DNA of 13,784 bases from the NCBI GenBank assembly GCA_026988585.1, contig JALSKY010000172.1, positions 1 to 13,784 on the forward strand. Direction: 5' to 3'. Made by a program: the position numbers and the translations under genes. Positions 1 to 7,175 of the stretch are shown in pieces; the stretch's first letter is position 1, and each line of letters begins with the position of its first letter. Origin of the DNA: Deltaproteobacteria bacterium. GTDB taxonomy: Bacteria > Desulfobacterota > Dissulfuribacteria > Dissulfuribacterales > QOAL01. The notes below the pieces were generated by a model. The model was not told the DNA's origin. It did no database searches and saw nothing but the letters and a program-made list of their open reading frames with translations.

Positions 1-1210
1 AGAATATATGCGCATCGTCCTGGGTAAACCCCCTGACCCGCATGAGACCATGGAGGGTGCCGGTGCGTTCATATCGATAGACTGTCCCAAGTTCACACCA
101 GCGCAAGGGCAGCTCTCTGTAACTGCGTCTTCTGGAGTTGTATATTGCTATGTGAAAGGGGCAGTTCATGGGCTTTAGCTGGTACGCAACCTCATCTATC
201 TCCATGGGGGCATACATGTTCTCCGAATAGAAATCCAGGTGTCCGCTGGTCTTCCATAGTTCACGCTTGGCAATATGCGGGGTGAACAGGAGGCTGTAGC
301 CGCGGCTTGTGTGCTCCTCTCTCCAGAAATCCTCTATGAGCTTACGAATTGTTGCGCCTCGTGGATGCCAAAGTATCAGGCCTGGGCCAACTTCCTCCTG
401 GATGGAAAAGAGTTCCAACTCCTTGCCGATCCGCCGGTGATCCCGCCTCTTGGCCTCCTCAAGCCTTTCAAGATACTGTTTTAGCTCATCCTTGCTGAAA
501 AAGGCTGTGCCATAGATGCGCTGCAGCATCTCCCTGTTTTCATCTCCACGCCAGTGAGCACCCGCAACGCTGGTGAGCCGGAACGCCTTTATCTTTCCAG
601 TATCTGGCAGATGAGGCCCACGGCAAAGGTCCTTGAATTCATCCTGCTGGTAGAGGGAGACCTGAGTCTCTCCTTCCTGTTCCAGATCCTGTATGAGCTC
701 TACCTTGTAGTCTTCGCCCTGATCTGCGAAAAATTTCCTGGCCTCCTGGGCCGGCAACTCTACTCTCTGGATGCGGATGGCCTTTTTGGCCAGCTCCTTC
801 ATCCTCTTTTCGATCTTTTTGAGATCATCAGGAGTGAATGGCTCGGCTACTGCGAAATCGTAATAGAACCCCTGTTCTATTGCCGGTCCAATAGCGACTT
901 TTGCCTCAGGAAAGAGTGATTTGACCGCCTGCGCCAACAGATGGCTTGCAGAGTGACGTAATACCTCCAGGGCCTCTTCATCCCCGTAAAACACAGGTTC
1001 CAGGATGCAGTCATCTTGCAGGGTAGTTGAGAGATCCTTGAGCTTACCGTTTATCTTTGCAAGGATCAGGTTCTTTCGCTGTTTCTTGGTCAGGATATCA
1101 GCCAGCACATCTGCTGCAGAACGGCCTGCTGCGATCTCCTTTCGGCCATGTTCCGGTATATCTACCTTGATCTTTTTTTCCGCCTGGCGGCCCTGATTTT
1201 CATCACTCAT
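1..1210 (-). CDS. thrS: Threonyl-tRNA synthetase, partial (C-terminus beyond window)
   Basis: Threonyl-tRNA synthetase charges tRNA-Thr with threonine in the cytoplasm and edits mischarged Ser-tRNA-Thr. The reading frame is open from ATG at 1210 to the window edge, giving about 403 residues of the usual 640 or so; the rest of the catalytic core and the anticodon-binding domain lie beyond position 1. Visible in order are a TGS domain (about residues 13-75), the editing domain with HSASH (H86, H90) and CRGPH (C196, H200), and the start of the class II core with MNCPFH. C350 and H401 are spaced like the first two zinc ligands of E. coli ThrRS (C334, H385). The start gives MSDENQGRQAEKKIKVDIPE; the ribosome-binding site is weak (GGAAC). 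A five-codon ATG frame upstream ends in TGA overlapping the thrS ATG. infC commonly follows thrS in bacteria but is not in view. Confidence 0.97.
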   Translation of the reverse strand, partial: MSDENQGRQAEKKIKVDIPEHGRKEIAAGRSAADVLADILTKKQRKNLILAKINGKLKDLSTTLQDDCILEPVFYGDEEALEVLRHSASHLLAQAVKSLFPEAKVAIGPAIEQGFYYDFAVAEPFTPDDLKKIEKRMKELAKKAIRIQRVELPAQEARKFFADQGEDYKVELIQDLEQEGETQVSLYQQDEFKDLCRGPHLPDTGKIKAFRLTSVAGAHWRGDENREMLQRIYGTAFFSKDELKQYLERLEEAKRRDHRRIGKELELFSIQEEVGPGLILWHPRGATIRKLIEDFWREEHTSRGYSLLFTPHIAKRELWKTSGHLDFYSENMYAPMEIDEVAYQLKPMNCPFHIAIYNSRRRSYRELPLRWCELGTVYRYERTGTLHGLMRVRGFTQDDAHIF

Positions 1211-1275
1211 GATATCTGTTCCATTTTTGCGTGGAGTTTGGCACTGCCTCTACAGGATTATTCTCAAAAATTAGC

Positions 1276-1324
1276 AAAAAAGGCATCTGTCGGCAGGATC
1301 ATCTCCTTGAACCAATCAGATGCC
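1276..1324 (-). terminator. Intrinsic terminator, or attenuator, between tRNA-Val and thrS
   Basis: On the minus strand an 8-bp perfect stem GGCATCTG/CAGATGCC (1324-1317 with 1289-1282) is followed directly by TTTTTT (1281-1276). The loop is 27 nt and holds a smaller AGGA-GATGA-TCCT hairpin. It begins 57 nt after the tRNA-Val CCA end and ends 66 nt before the thrS start. The simplest reading is the tRNA terminator with partial readthrough. If a promoter lies between the tRNA and the hairpin, it would instead be a thrS leader attenuator. I see no T-box sequence. Confidence 0.8.
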
Positions 1325-1380
1325 CAATTGTTAATGATATCGTTGTGCAAAGTAAACCAAAAAAGTAAAGAGATAATAAA

Positions 1381-1455
1381 TGGTAGGCGCGGGCGGGATC
1401 GAACCGCCGACTTCTACCGCGTCAAGGTAGCGCTCTCCCCCTGAGCTACGCGCCT
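1381..1455 (-). tRNA. tRNA-Val (anticodon GAC)
   Basis: The full cloverleaf can be drawn on the minus strand. The acceptor AGGCGCG pairs with CGCGCCT, the D arm is GCTC/GAGC, and the anticodon arm is CTACC/GGTAG with loop TTGACGC and anticodon GAC. The T arm is GGCGG/CCGCC with loop TTCGATC, followed by discriminator A and an encoded CCA. The total is 75 nt including CCA. It lies upstream of thrS on the same strand and may be co-transcribed with it by readthrough. Confidence 0.97.
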
Positions 1456-1481
1456 CCAGTAATGCTGTATGTGCAGGAGTT

Positions 1482-1510
1482 TTGATAACAATATTTGCTG
1501 AATGTGTCAA
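1482..1510 (-). promoter_or_regulatory. Sigma-70 promoter for tRNA-Val
   Basis: On the minus strand a perfect -35 TTGACA (1510-1505) is separated by 17 bp from TATCAA (1487-1482, four of six consensus bases). The predicted transcript starts near 1475, about 20 nt before the mature tRNA. The -35 box lies only 8 bp from the copy of the RAYT-associated repeat at 1519-1545. Confidence 0.75.
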
Positions 1511-1518
1511 GAACCCAG

Positions 1519-1545
1519 AAAATTAGGGACAGGCGAATTTTTTAA
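1519..1545 (-). repeat. RAYT-associated element, copy A (inverted relative to the others)
   Basis: The minus strand carries the core GCCTGTCCCT between AT-rich arms (AAAAAATTC on one side, AATTTT on the other). It lies upstream of the RAYT gene, in inverted orientation to the copies downstream at 2817 and 2871. A possible degraded relative, AGGACAGG, lies nearby at 1577-1584. Together with copies B and C it brackets the transposase. Confidence 0.7.
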
Positions 1546-1655
1546 GAAGCCATATCAATAGTCCGATTCTTCATATAGGACAGGAACTGCCGAAAAAAAT
1601 TCTCTTGTTTTATGAATGGCAAGACATAGAAGACATAAAGGAGCTCCAGAGACTT

Positions 1656-2549
1656 ATGCCCCGTATCCCACGAATACTGATATCAGGTGAGCCCGCTGTT
1701 TATCATGTGATGTCAAAGACCGCTCTGGATGGCTTCGTTCTTGGTGATCAGGAGAAAGATTTTCTGCTGGAGCTAATCAAGCAGATGAGTCGGGTCTTTT
1801 TTGTTGAGGTGTTGGGATTTTGTATCATGGGCAATCATTTCCACCTGTTGGTAAGGATGTTGCCCGAACATTACTTTAACGATCAGGAGGTACTAAGGCG
1901 TTTTGGCATCTATTATGGCCCTGATATCAAGCCGGTAATGACAGATGAAAAGCTCCAGTCATTCAGACAGAAGTGGTCCAGCCTGTCTGAATATATGCGT
2001 GAGATCAAACAGAGATTTGCTCGATTTTACAACAAAAAGCATGATCGAACCGGTTATTTCTGGGGAGATCGGTTCAAGAGTGTAATTGTTGAAAACGGTG
2101 ATACAGTGATAAACTGTCTGGCCTACATCGACCTGAATCCTGTGCGGGCAGGGCTTTGCAGCAAGCCGGAGGAGTACCGTTGGTCTTCCATTGGTTATCA
2201 TTTTTATAATGGTATGAGTGACAGTTTTCTTTCACTGGATTTTGGCTTACAGGAATTCGGGGAATTGCCAGAATCAGTCCGTTTGGCCAGATACAGGAGG
2301 TATCTGTATGAGAAGGCTGAACTGTCATGGGAAGAAGGGGGGCCAGAAAGCAATGTTTTCCCCCTACCGGACAATCGTTTTTTGCGGCGAACACGATATT
2401 TCACTGACAGCATGATCATAGGCACAAAAGAGTTTGTTGCCTACTGTTTCAAGAGGTTTCGACACAGCTTTCCTTGCAAGAAGGAGAAGATACCTGTGCC
2501 TGTTAAAGGGTTGCAGGGAGTTTATTCATTGAAAAGATTTTCTGAATAG
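1656..2549 (+). CDS. REP-associated tyrosine transposase (RAYT, HUH/Y1 superfamily)
   Basis: This is a single-strand DNA transposase-like protein of the IS200/IS605-related RAYT group, expected to nick and join DNA next to short repeated elements. From ATG 1656 it is 297 residues and starts MPRIPRILISGEPAVYHVMS, the usual family N-terminus. The HUH motif is HFHLLV (H61, H63). A candidate catalytic tyrosine is Y125 in FARFYNKKHDRTGYFWGDRF. YIDLNPVRAGL (157-167) and YRWSS (174-178) are further family signatures, and the C-terminus keeps the GTKEFV segment. An in-frame ATG at 1605 adds 17 residues, but AAGGAG at 1638-1643 favours 1656, with a slightly long 12-nt spacing. All key residues are present, so it looks intact. 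It has no partner gene; copies of a short repeat bracket it. Confidence 0.93.
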   Translation: MPRIPRILISGEPAVYHVMSKTALDGFVLGDQEKDFLLELIKQMSRVFFVEVLGFCIMGNHFHLLVRMLPEHYFNDQEVLRRFGIYYGPDIKPVMTDEKLQSFRQKWSSLSEYMREIKQRFARFYNKKHDRTGYFWGDRFKSVIVENGDTVINCLAYIDLNPVRAGLCSKPEEYRWSSIGYHFYNGMSDSFLSLDFGLQEFGELPESVRLARYRRYLYEKAELSWEEGGPESNVFPLPDNRFLRRTRYFTDSMIIGTKEFVAYCFKRFRHSFPCKKEKIPVPVKGLQGVYSLKRFSE

Positions 2550-2816
2550 CCTTGGTGTGACGGATCTGTAAAATTTCATCCATATTTTCTGGAGGTTTAT
2601 CACCTATCTAAAAATTTGTGCATCCAGCAAGGGCATGTCTCTCCCAAGCTCGCCCAAATTGTCAAGCTTTGAAAGATGACTATTAGAGTCCTTTTTTCTA
2701 TGTCCTGCACTGTTTTTTAACCCGCTTTTTTATCAATGTAGCAAAACCTTATCTGTGTCGTTGATTCTCCATCCCTCTTGGTAACATTAGTAGCATTTTC
2801 TCCTTGCTTCCTGTTC

Positions 2817-2836
2817 AGTTTTTCACCTGTCCCTCA
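2817..2836 (+). repeat. RAYT-associated element, copy B
   Basis: GTTTTTCACCTGTCCCTCAT matches the element core at nine of ten bases (ACCTGTCCCT) and has the T-rich left arm. Its right arm is not T-rich, so it looks degenerate. It lies 35 bp left of copy C in the same orientation. Confidence 0.6.
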
Positions 2837-2870
2837 TAGTGTAATAACAGCACATTTTCCGCACTTTCTA

Positions 2871-2894
2871 ATTTTTCGCCTGTCCCTGTTTTTG
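2871..2894 (+). repeat. RAYT-associated element, copy C
   Basis: This is an exact core GCCTGTCCCT (2878-2887) with ATTTTTC on the left and GTTTTTG on the right. It is the best-preserved intergenic copy and is inverted relative to copy A at 1519-1545. The two define a unit of about 1.4 kb with the transposase inside. Confidence 0.72.
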
Positions 2895-3014
2895 CTGTGG
2901 CGTTGAGCAGGAATCTGTTTAGATTAATTTACAGGGTTTTGTGGGCGGATTGAGCGAGTCGGTTTCTAATAGGGAACGAACAATGTCAAAAGACAGACAG
3001 AAAAGGGTGACGAT

Positions 3015-4229
3015 ATGATTTCTGAGAGGCTGATCAACAGGATTTTCGAGGCGGCAAGTATCCAGCGCTGGAATGATCATATACGGCCGGTTGAGCTGAC
3101 GGAACTGGATAAACAGGCCCATAAGATGATAATCGCCTGGATGCTGGCAAAGCATCAGGAAGAATCCTGGGAGATCGATTGGACCAGGCTGATGGAGGCA
3201 GGACTGTTTGAGTTCCTTCACCGGGTTGTTTTAACAGATATAAAACCACCTGTTTTTCACTATCTCATGAAAAAGGCTGGCCCGCAGCTCAATACATATG
3301 TCCTGTCCGAGCTTGAGGAGGAACTGTCTCCAATTTGCAGCCCTGGCAATGGCAGGCCATTGTATGAGCTCATGGAGGAATATCTGTTCAATCCTGAATA
3401 TTCTAAAAAGGAGCGTTATATCCTGAATGCAGCCCATTACCTTGCTACTAAATGGGAGTTTGAGATGGTATATCATGCCTATCCAAATATGTATGGCATC
3501 CAGGAGACAAAACAGGAGATAGATGACAAAATAGAGGATTATTACCAGCTTATCGGTGTTCAGAAGATCCTCCTGGGTGGCAAAAGTCATCACTTCATCG
3601 ATCTCATCAGTCAGCTCAGATTTCAGAAACGGTGGTCACGCACACCCCGCATTCCGCATACCACGGTCCTTGGTCATATGCTGGTGGTTGCCCTTCTCAC
3701 TTATCTTAGCCTTGCCCATCTCGCCATCCGTCCAGGCCCCATAAGGTTGTACAACGATTTTTACACTGCCCTTATTCACGATCTGCCAGAGGTGTACACC
3801 AGGGATATCATTTCGCCTATCAAACATGAAGTGGAGGGGTTGGATCAGGTGATTTTGGAGTATGAAAAGAGAAAACTCGAGGACAAGATTCTCCCTCTCC
3901 TGCCAGATGAATGGCATAAGGAGATGGTCTATTTCCTCTATGATCAGTTTGAGGATAGGTACGTCCAGGATAGGAAGGTTGTAATCTGCAAGGGTGGCGG
4001 TATCCCCCAGGATAAACAGGCTGATGATTATATGCCTGTGGATGGGCGGTTGATAAAGGTGGCAGACGACCTGTCTGCATTTTGGGAGGCAGGGCTTTCC
4101 ATTGCCCATGGTATAAAGTCTCCCAATCTTCGGGATGCCCTGGATCGTCTGGAGAATAAATATCAGAACAATAAAGAGATTGCACCTCTCTTTAACAGGA
4201 ATCTGTTTGAAAGAATAGGAGATTTGTAA
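3015..4229 (+). CDS. HD-domain phosphohydrolase (YfbR/COG1896-like)
   Basis: This is a predicted metal-dependent phosphohydrolase, 404 residues, cytoplasmic. The C-terminal half carries an HD domain. R206-W207 and PRIPHTTVLGHM give the first metal histidine (H221). TALIHDLPEVYTRDIISPIK gives H255-D256 with E259, and IKVADDLSAF supplies the last aspartate (D351 or D352). The HDLPE..T.DI..P.K segment is typical of YfbR-type 5'-deoxynucleotidases, but YfbR is about 200 residues. The N-terminal half (1-190) also has an RWNDHIRP segment but no HD pair, so it may be a degenerate duplicate or a regulatory domain. The start has AAGGGTG just upstream. The substrate is unknown; nucleotide hydrolysis is inferred from the motif only. 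The next gene on this strand follows after 185 bp. Confidence 0.8.
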   Translation: MISERLINRIFEAASIQRWNDHIRPVELTELDKQAHKMIIAWMLAKHQEESWEIDWTRLMEAGLFEFLHRVVLTDIKPPVFHYLMKKAGPQLNTYVLSELEEELSPICSPGNGRPLYELMEEYLFNPEYSKKERYILNAAHYLATKWEFEMVYHAYPNMYGIQETKQEIDDKIEDYYQLIGVQKILLGGKSHHFIDLISQLRFQKRWSRTPRIPHTTVLGHMLVVALLTYLSLAHLAIRPGPIRLYNDFYTALIHDLPEVYTRDIISPIKHEVEGLDQVILEYEKRKLEDKILPLLPDEWHKEMVYFLYDQFEDRYVQDRKVVICKGGGIPQDKQADDYMPVDGRLIKVADDLSAFWEAGLSIAHGIKSPNLRDALDRLENKYQNNKEIAPLFNRNLFERIGDL

Positions 4230-4414
4230 TCCAAGAATAGCTGCCCTAGAGATAAAGATAAACAGGAAGCAGGGCACTTGTGATAAAAAGATTGAAAAAA
4301 GGAGATAGCAGCAGGGAGATGGCAACAGGACAGGGCAAAGGCCGAACCCGGCGAGAGAATCAGAACCAGGACTGGATAGACAAACAGAAACAGCCAAAGG
4401 AAACAGGGGCTGCC

Positions 4415-5530
4415 ATGAGCAATTTCAGACTCTTTGCAGTGGCCCCTCCCGGTCTGGAATCCATTGTAAAATCTGAGTTGCAGGATCTTGGCATCTCTGG
4501 CAGGAAAGTGGCTGGAGGGGTAGAATTCTCCGGCGGACTTTTTCATTTGTGCCAGGCAAATCTTTGGCTTAGAACAGCATCGAGGGTATTGTTGAGGCTC
4601 GGATCTTTTCGGCTTACATCCCTGGAGCAGGCAGCCGAAAGGTTTAGCCGGTATCCTTGGGAGATATATCTGCGGCCATCAAGGCCGATACGGTTTAGGA
4701 TCACCTGTCACAAATCGAAGATTTTTCATTCAGGCGCACTGGAAGAGCGGCTGATCAAGGGAATTCAGGTGCGGCTTGGCAAAAAGATTAAAGTGGCTCG
4801 AATGAGCGATGCCAGATCAGACGATCCCCTGATTGTGTTGCGCCTTTTCAGGGATAACTGTACCCTGAGTATTGACAGCTCCGGCAGGCATCTCCATTAC
4901 CGTGGCCTGAAAACCATGAATGTAACAGCCCCGCTCAGGGAAAACCTTGCGGCAGCAATGCTCCTGGCATCTGGCTGGGACCGGACATCTCCCCTTCTGG
5001 ACCCTTTTTGTGGCTCAGGCACGATACTGATAGAGGCTGCCCTCATGGGGATGAATATCCCTCCAGGAAGATTCAGGAAATTTGCCTTTCAGAACTGGCG
5101 CAATTTCGATGCTGCAATGTGGCACCGGGTGGTGGCTGCAGCAGACCTTGAGCGTCGCCCCCTGACAGCGCAGATAAAGGGATTTGACAGGAGTGTTCAG
5201 GCCATAGAGGCTGCAGAGGCAAACCTTGCTGCATGCGGACTGTTTCCAGATGTAACCGTTGAGCAACGGGAGCTGTCAATGCTGGACTCCCCTGCGTCCA
5301 AGGGGTGGTTGGTTACCAATTCCCCCTATGGAAAGAGGCTCAAGGAGATCCATGGCCTTGGAGGTCTCTATAGTGAATTTGGAGAGATCATCAGGGAGAG
5401 GTTTCCTGCCTGGACCGTGGCAATGCTATCTCCCCACCCCTTTTTGCAGAGGGCTACTAAGCTGGCTTTCAGGTCTGTTGCCACCTTTTCCAATGGCGGA
5501 ATCCGGGTAAATCTTCTGCTGCACAAGTAG
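4415..5530 (+). CDS. THUMP-domain class I SAM-dependent RNA methyltransferase (RlmL/YpsC type)
   Basis: This is a predicted guanine-N2 methyltransferase of 23S rRNA, resembling the N-terminal half of E. coli RlmL and Bacillus YpsC. From ATG 4415 it has 371 residues. An N-terminal ferredoxin-like plus THUMP region spans about 1-165. APLRENLAAAM then leads into the SAM-binding motif LLDPFCGSGTILIEAA (194-209), an acidic motif II at GFDRS (256-260), and the catalytic motif TNSPYG (301-306), a serine variant of the usual NPPYG. The frame is open upstream to a GTG at 4280, adding 45 mostly charged residues. AGGGG at 4405-4409 and the family-like MSNFRLFAVAPPGLE favour 4415. The gene is convergent with the one that follows. 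Confidence 0.9.
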   Translation: MSNFRLFAVAPPGLESIVKSELQDLGISGRKVAGGVEFSGGLFHLCQANLWLRTASRVLLRLGSFRLTSLEQAAERFSRYPWEIYLRPSRPIRFRITCHKSKIFHSGALEERLIKGIQVRLGKKIKVARMSDARSDDPLIVLRLFRDNCTLSIDSSGRHLHYRGLKTMNVTAPLRENLAAAMLLASGWDRTSPLLDPFCGSGTILIEAALMGMNIPPGRFRKFAFQNWRNFDAAMWHRVVAAADLERRPLTAQIKGFDRSVQAIEAAEANLAACGLFPDVTVEQRELSMLDSPASKGWLVTNSPYGKRLKEIHGLGGLYSEFGEIIRERFPAWTVAMLSPHPFLQRATKLAFRSVATFSNGGIRVNLLLHK

Positions 5531-5659
5531 ATTGCCGGTTCAGTAACCACAGAAACGATATTGCATACAAGGATACCTCCCATCCAGTCTCTCGCATGAG
5601 AATTGCTCCTGTCATGGTATTCCCTCTCCCTTTTTCCATGCCGCTACCCCTTACTTCCC

Positions 5660-7084
5660 CTATTCTACTCGCTGCTCGCTGCTTTTATTCTGCTGAATTA
5701 TGCTCCACTGCCTTTCAGCCATCTTTCCAAAGGGCCTGTAGAGGGGATCGCCAATCAGTACCTGCCTCCAGGATGTCCAAGGTTTCGATGCATGAAAGAC
5801 CTCTGCCAGGCTGAAACGGCCATCCAGGAGCAGTCCGTAAAAGAGATGGGGCAATGGAAATGATTGCAGATATGGTTCAGCCACAGGCCCAAGGGTTGCG
5901 CAGGCCCCGTCTATCAGAAGCATCCGGCACCATTGCCTGTTTCGCTTCCTGAGACTGACACATTCGCCACTTGCAATATGCCATGCCACAGCCCCCTGCA
6001 CGAAATCAAAGGCATCTATGTAATTTCTGAGGCTGTACCAGCCTGAGTATATAGCTGCATTATGACAGGTGCCGGGCTGAAACAGTCTGGAAGAGTTGTC
6101 TGTAACCACCCGGATGATTGGGCTTTTCCCGGCCTGCTGTTGCCATTTGCCTATATGCTGTTCAATAACTTTTGCAGCCTGTCTGAGCTGTTTATCATAT
6201 CTCTGATAAGGGGTGAGTTTTTTGCCTGTCCCTATTTTGGCCGGGGGATAGCGGCAGTCGATATAGGCAGTACCTCTGAGTCCGCCATTTTTTTCTGTAG
6301 CAACTGCATCACGAACGATTCTCCTGGCGATTGCAGGGTTTGGGCCGTCTATGCGGGAGACCAGCAGGTAATCCCTTGCTGAAATTATTGAGATATTGGA
6401 TGGCTGGCGGACATTGGGAATGAAGAAGGGATTGGGAAGCCAGTCGGCTGTGGGGTAGTCAGGATAAATCTTTATCAGTGACAGCTCCGAATCAACTGAT
6501 GCCAGCTCATGGGAGTGGAGCAGCTCTGCCCTTCTTTTCCTGAGCTGCTTCAGTTCCCTGTTTATCTTTGTCTTGGCCTCTGCCTGCTCCCTTTTTTTGC
6601 CTGTCCCTGTTTTTTCTGTTTTTTTGATCTCTTCAAGCTGCTTCTTCAGGTTGTTTATCTTCCTGGTCAGGACCTTGGCCTTCTGGCGTTCCTGTTCCGT
6701 GGGGGCTCGGCCAGCAACCTTCAAAGGGATGCCGTAACAGAGCAGGAGGCAGCGGATGGAGGTTGCCCAGCCAGGCATCATCAGTTCCCGTTTGAGGGGG
6801 CGGGCAATGAGCTTGTCATACTCCTTCCTGGATATGCTCTCCCTGTCCGGCAGGTTGAGGGAAATGATATGGGTTTCAGGTATCTTTCTGAGCCGGGCAT
6901 AGTACCTGGCCAGTTCCATGGATTCCGGAACAGAGGAGTTGGCAATGATCAGCAACTGGGAGCCTGTAAGAAATTGACCTCCCATAGCGGGTCTCAGAAA
7001 GATCATGGGAGGCAAAACTATCAGGAAGATTAGGATCGGCCTTGTCCAAAAGGATATGGTTTTGCTCAATGGATTGCTCTCCAT
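5660..7084 (-). CDS. TIGR03790 family exported protein of unknown function
   Basis: This 474-residue protein fits the TIGR03790 family, whose function is not established. A hydrophobic segment at about 15-35 looks like a signal peptide or anchor, so an envelope location is likely. Family-like segments include LLIIANSSVPES, LVSRIDGPNP, GLRGTAYIDCR, YSGWYSLRNYIDAF, GAVAWHIASGE, GACATLGPVAEPYLQSFP and the C-terminal SWRQVLIGDPLYRPFGK. A lysine-rich coiled coil occupies about 130-190. Two short elements with core AGGGACAGGC sit in frame inside the gene and both encode GTGKK, at 160-164 and 286-290 approximately; the second separates the conserved YIDCRYPP from YQRYDKQLRQAA. No strong ribosome-binding site precedes the ATG. 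The first copy lies among A7, A6 and A7 runs. Confidence 0.85.
   Translation of the reverse strand: MESNPLSKTISFWTRPILIFLIVLPPMIFLRPAMGGQFLTGSQLLIIANSSVPESMELARYYARLRKIPETHIISLNLPDRESISRKEYDKLIARPLKRELMMPGWATSIRCLLLCYGIPLKVAGRAPTEQERQKAKVLTRKINNLKKQLEEIKKTEKTGTGKKREQAEAKTKINRELKQLRKRRAELLHSHELASVDSELSLIKIYPDYPTADWLPNPFFIPNVRQPSNISIISARDYLLVSRIDGPNPAIARRIVRDAVATEKNGGLRGTAYIDCRYPPAKIGTGKKLTPYQRYDKQLRQAAKVIEQHIGKWQQQAGKSPIIRVVTDNSSRLFQPGTCHNAAIYSGWYSLRNYIDAFDFVQGAVAWHIASGECVSLRKRNRQWCRMLLIDGACATLGPVAEPYLQSFPLPHLFYGLLLDGRFSLAEVFHASKPWTSWRQVLIGDPLYRPFGKMAERQWSIIQQNKSSEQRVE
5668..5683. repeat. Short heptamer tandem repeat at the end of the TIGR03790 gene
   Basis: CTCGCTG is repeated twice followed by CT. 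On the coding strand it reads AGCAGCGAGCAGCGAG and encodes the last residues SSEQR before the stop. It may be a simple slippage product. Confidence 0.5.
6218..6238 (+). repeat. RAYT-associated element, copy D (inside a coding sequence)
   Basis: There is an exact core GCCTGTCCCT (6224-6233) with six T on the left and ATTTT on the right. It is read on the opposite strand by the TIGR03790 gene as KIGTGKKL, residues 283-290. Its orientation matches copies B, C and E. Confidence 0.72.
6592..6615 (+). repeat. RAYT-associated element, copy E (inside a coding sequence)
   Basis: There is an exact core GCCTGTCCCT (6599-6608) with seven T on the left and GTTTTTT on the right, closely resembling copy C. 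It is read on the opposite strand by the TIGR03790 gene as KTGTGKKR, residues 158-165, within the coiled-coil stretch. Confidence 0.75.
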
Positions 7085-7175
7085 GTATGGCTGTTCTGCT
7101 ATGCAGGGTCAAGGCGCAGGCCGCTATCAGAGCCGGGTGAGGTTTAATATGCACTTTTCCCTTTTTGAACCAGAA

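Larger units (their letters stand above)
2550..3014. other. Intergenic region between RAYT and the HD gene
   Basis: No credible gene is visible in these 465 bases. The stretch is T-rich on the plus strand and holds two copies of the RAYT-associated element (2817 and 2871). A weak 4-bp hairpin, GACT-ATTAG-AGTC, is followed by CTTTTTT near 2684-2702 and could end the RAYT transcript, but the stem is too short to call with confidence. No clear promoter for the HD gene is evident. Confidence 0.5.

Noticed and set aside
64..98. ACTGTCCCA in thrS as an element copy
   Set aside because: It encodes the conserved LGTVYRYERTG segment of ThrRS and lacks the AT arms, so it is chance similarity.
2588..2700. 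Candidate CRISPR or REP-type palindromes in the gap after RAYT
   Set aside because: No regularly spaced direct repeats and no stem longer than four or five base pairs are present.
4325..4342. AACAGGACAGGGCAAAGG as a further copy of the RAYT-associated element
   Set aside because: The G-run lengths differ on both sides of the core and the AT-rich arms are missing, so the match is too weak.
3636..4397. Long minus-strand frame of 253 codons opposite the HD gene
   Set aside because: It is fully antisense to a gene with clear HD motifs, has no family resemblance, and a composition consistent with a shadow frame.
4280..4414. N-terminal extension of the THUMP methyltransferase from GTG 4280
   Set aside because: The extra 45 residues are charged and low in complexity; ATG 4415 has a well-placed AGGGG and begins at the usual family N-terminus.
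6509..7033. Plus-strand frame of 174 codons opposite the TIGR03790 gene
   Set aside because: It is a shadow of the real minus-strand gene, with cysteine- and leucine-rich translation and no domain.
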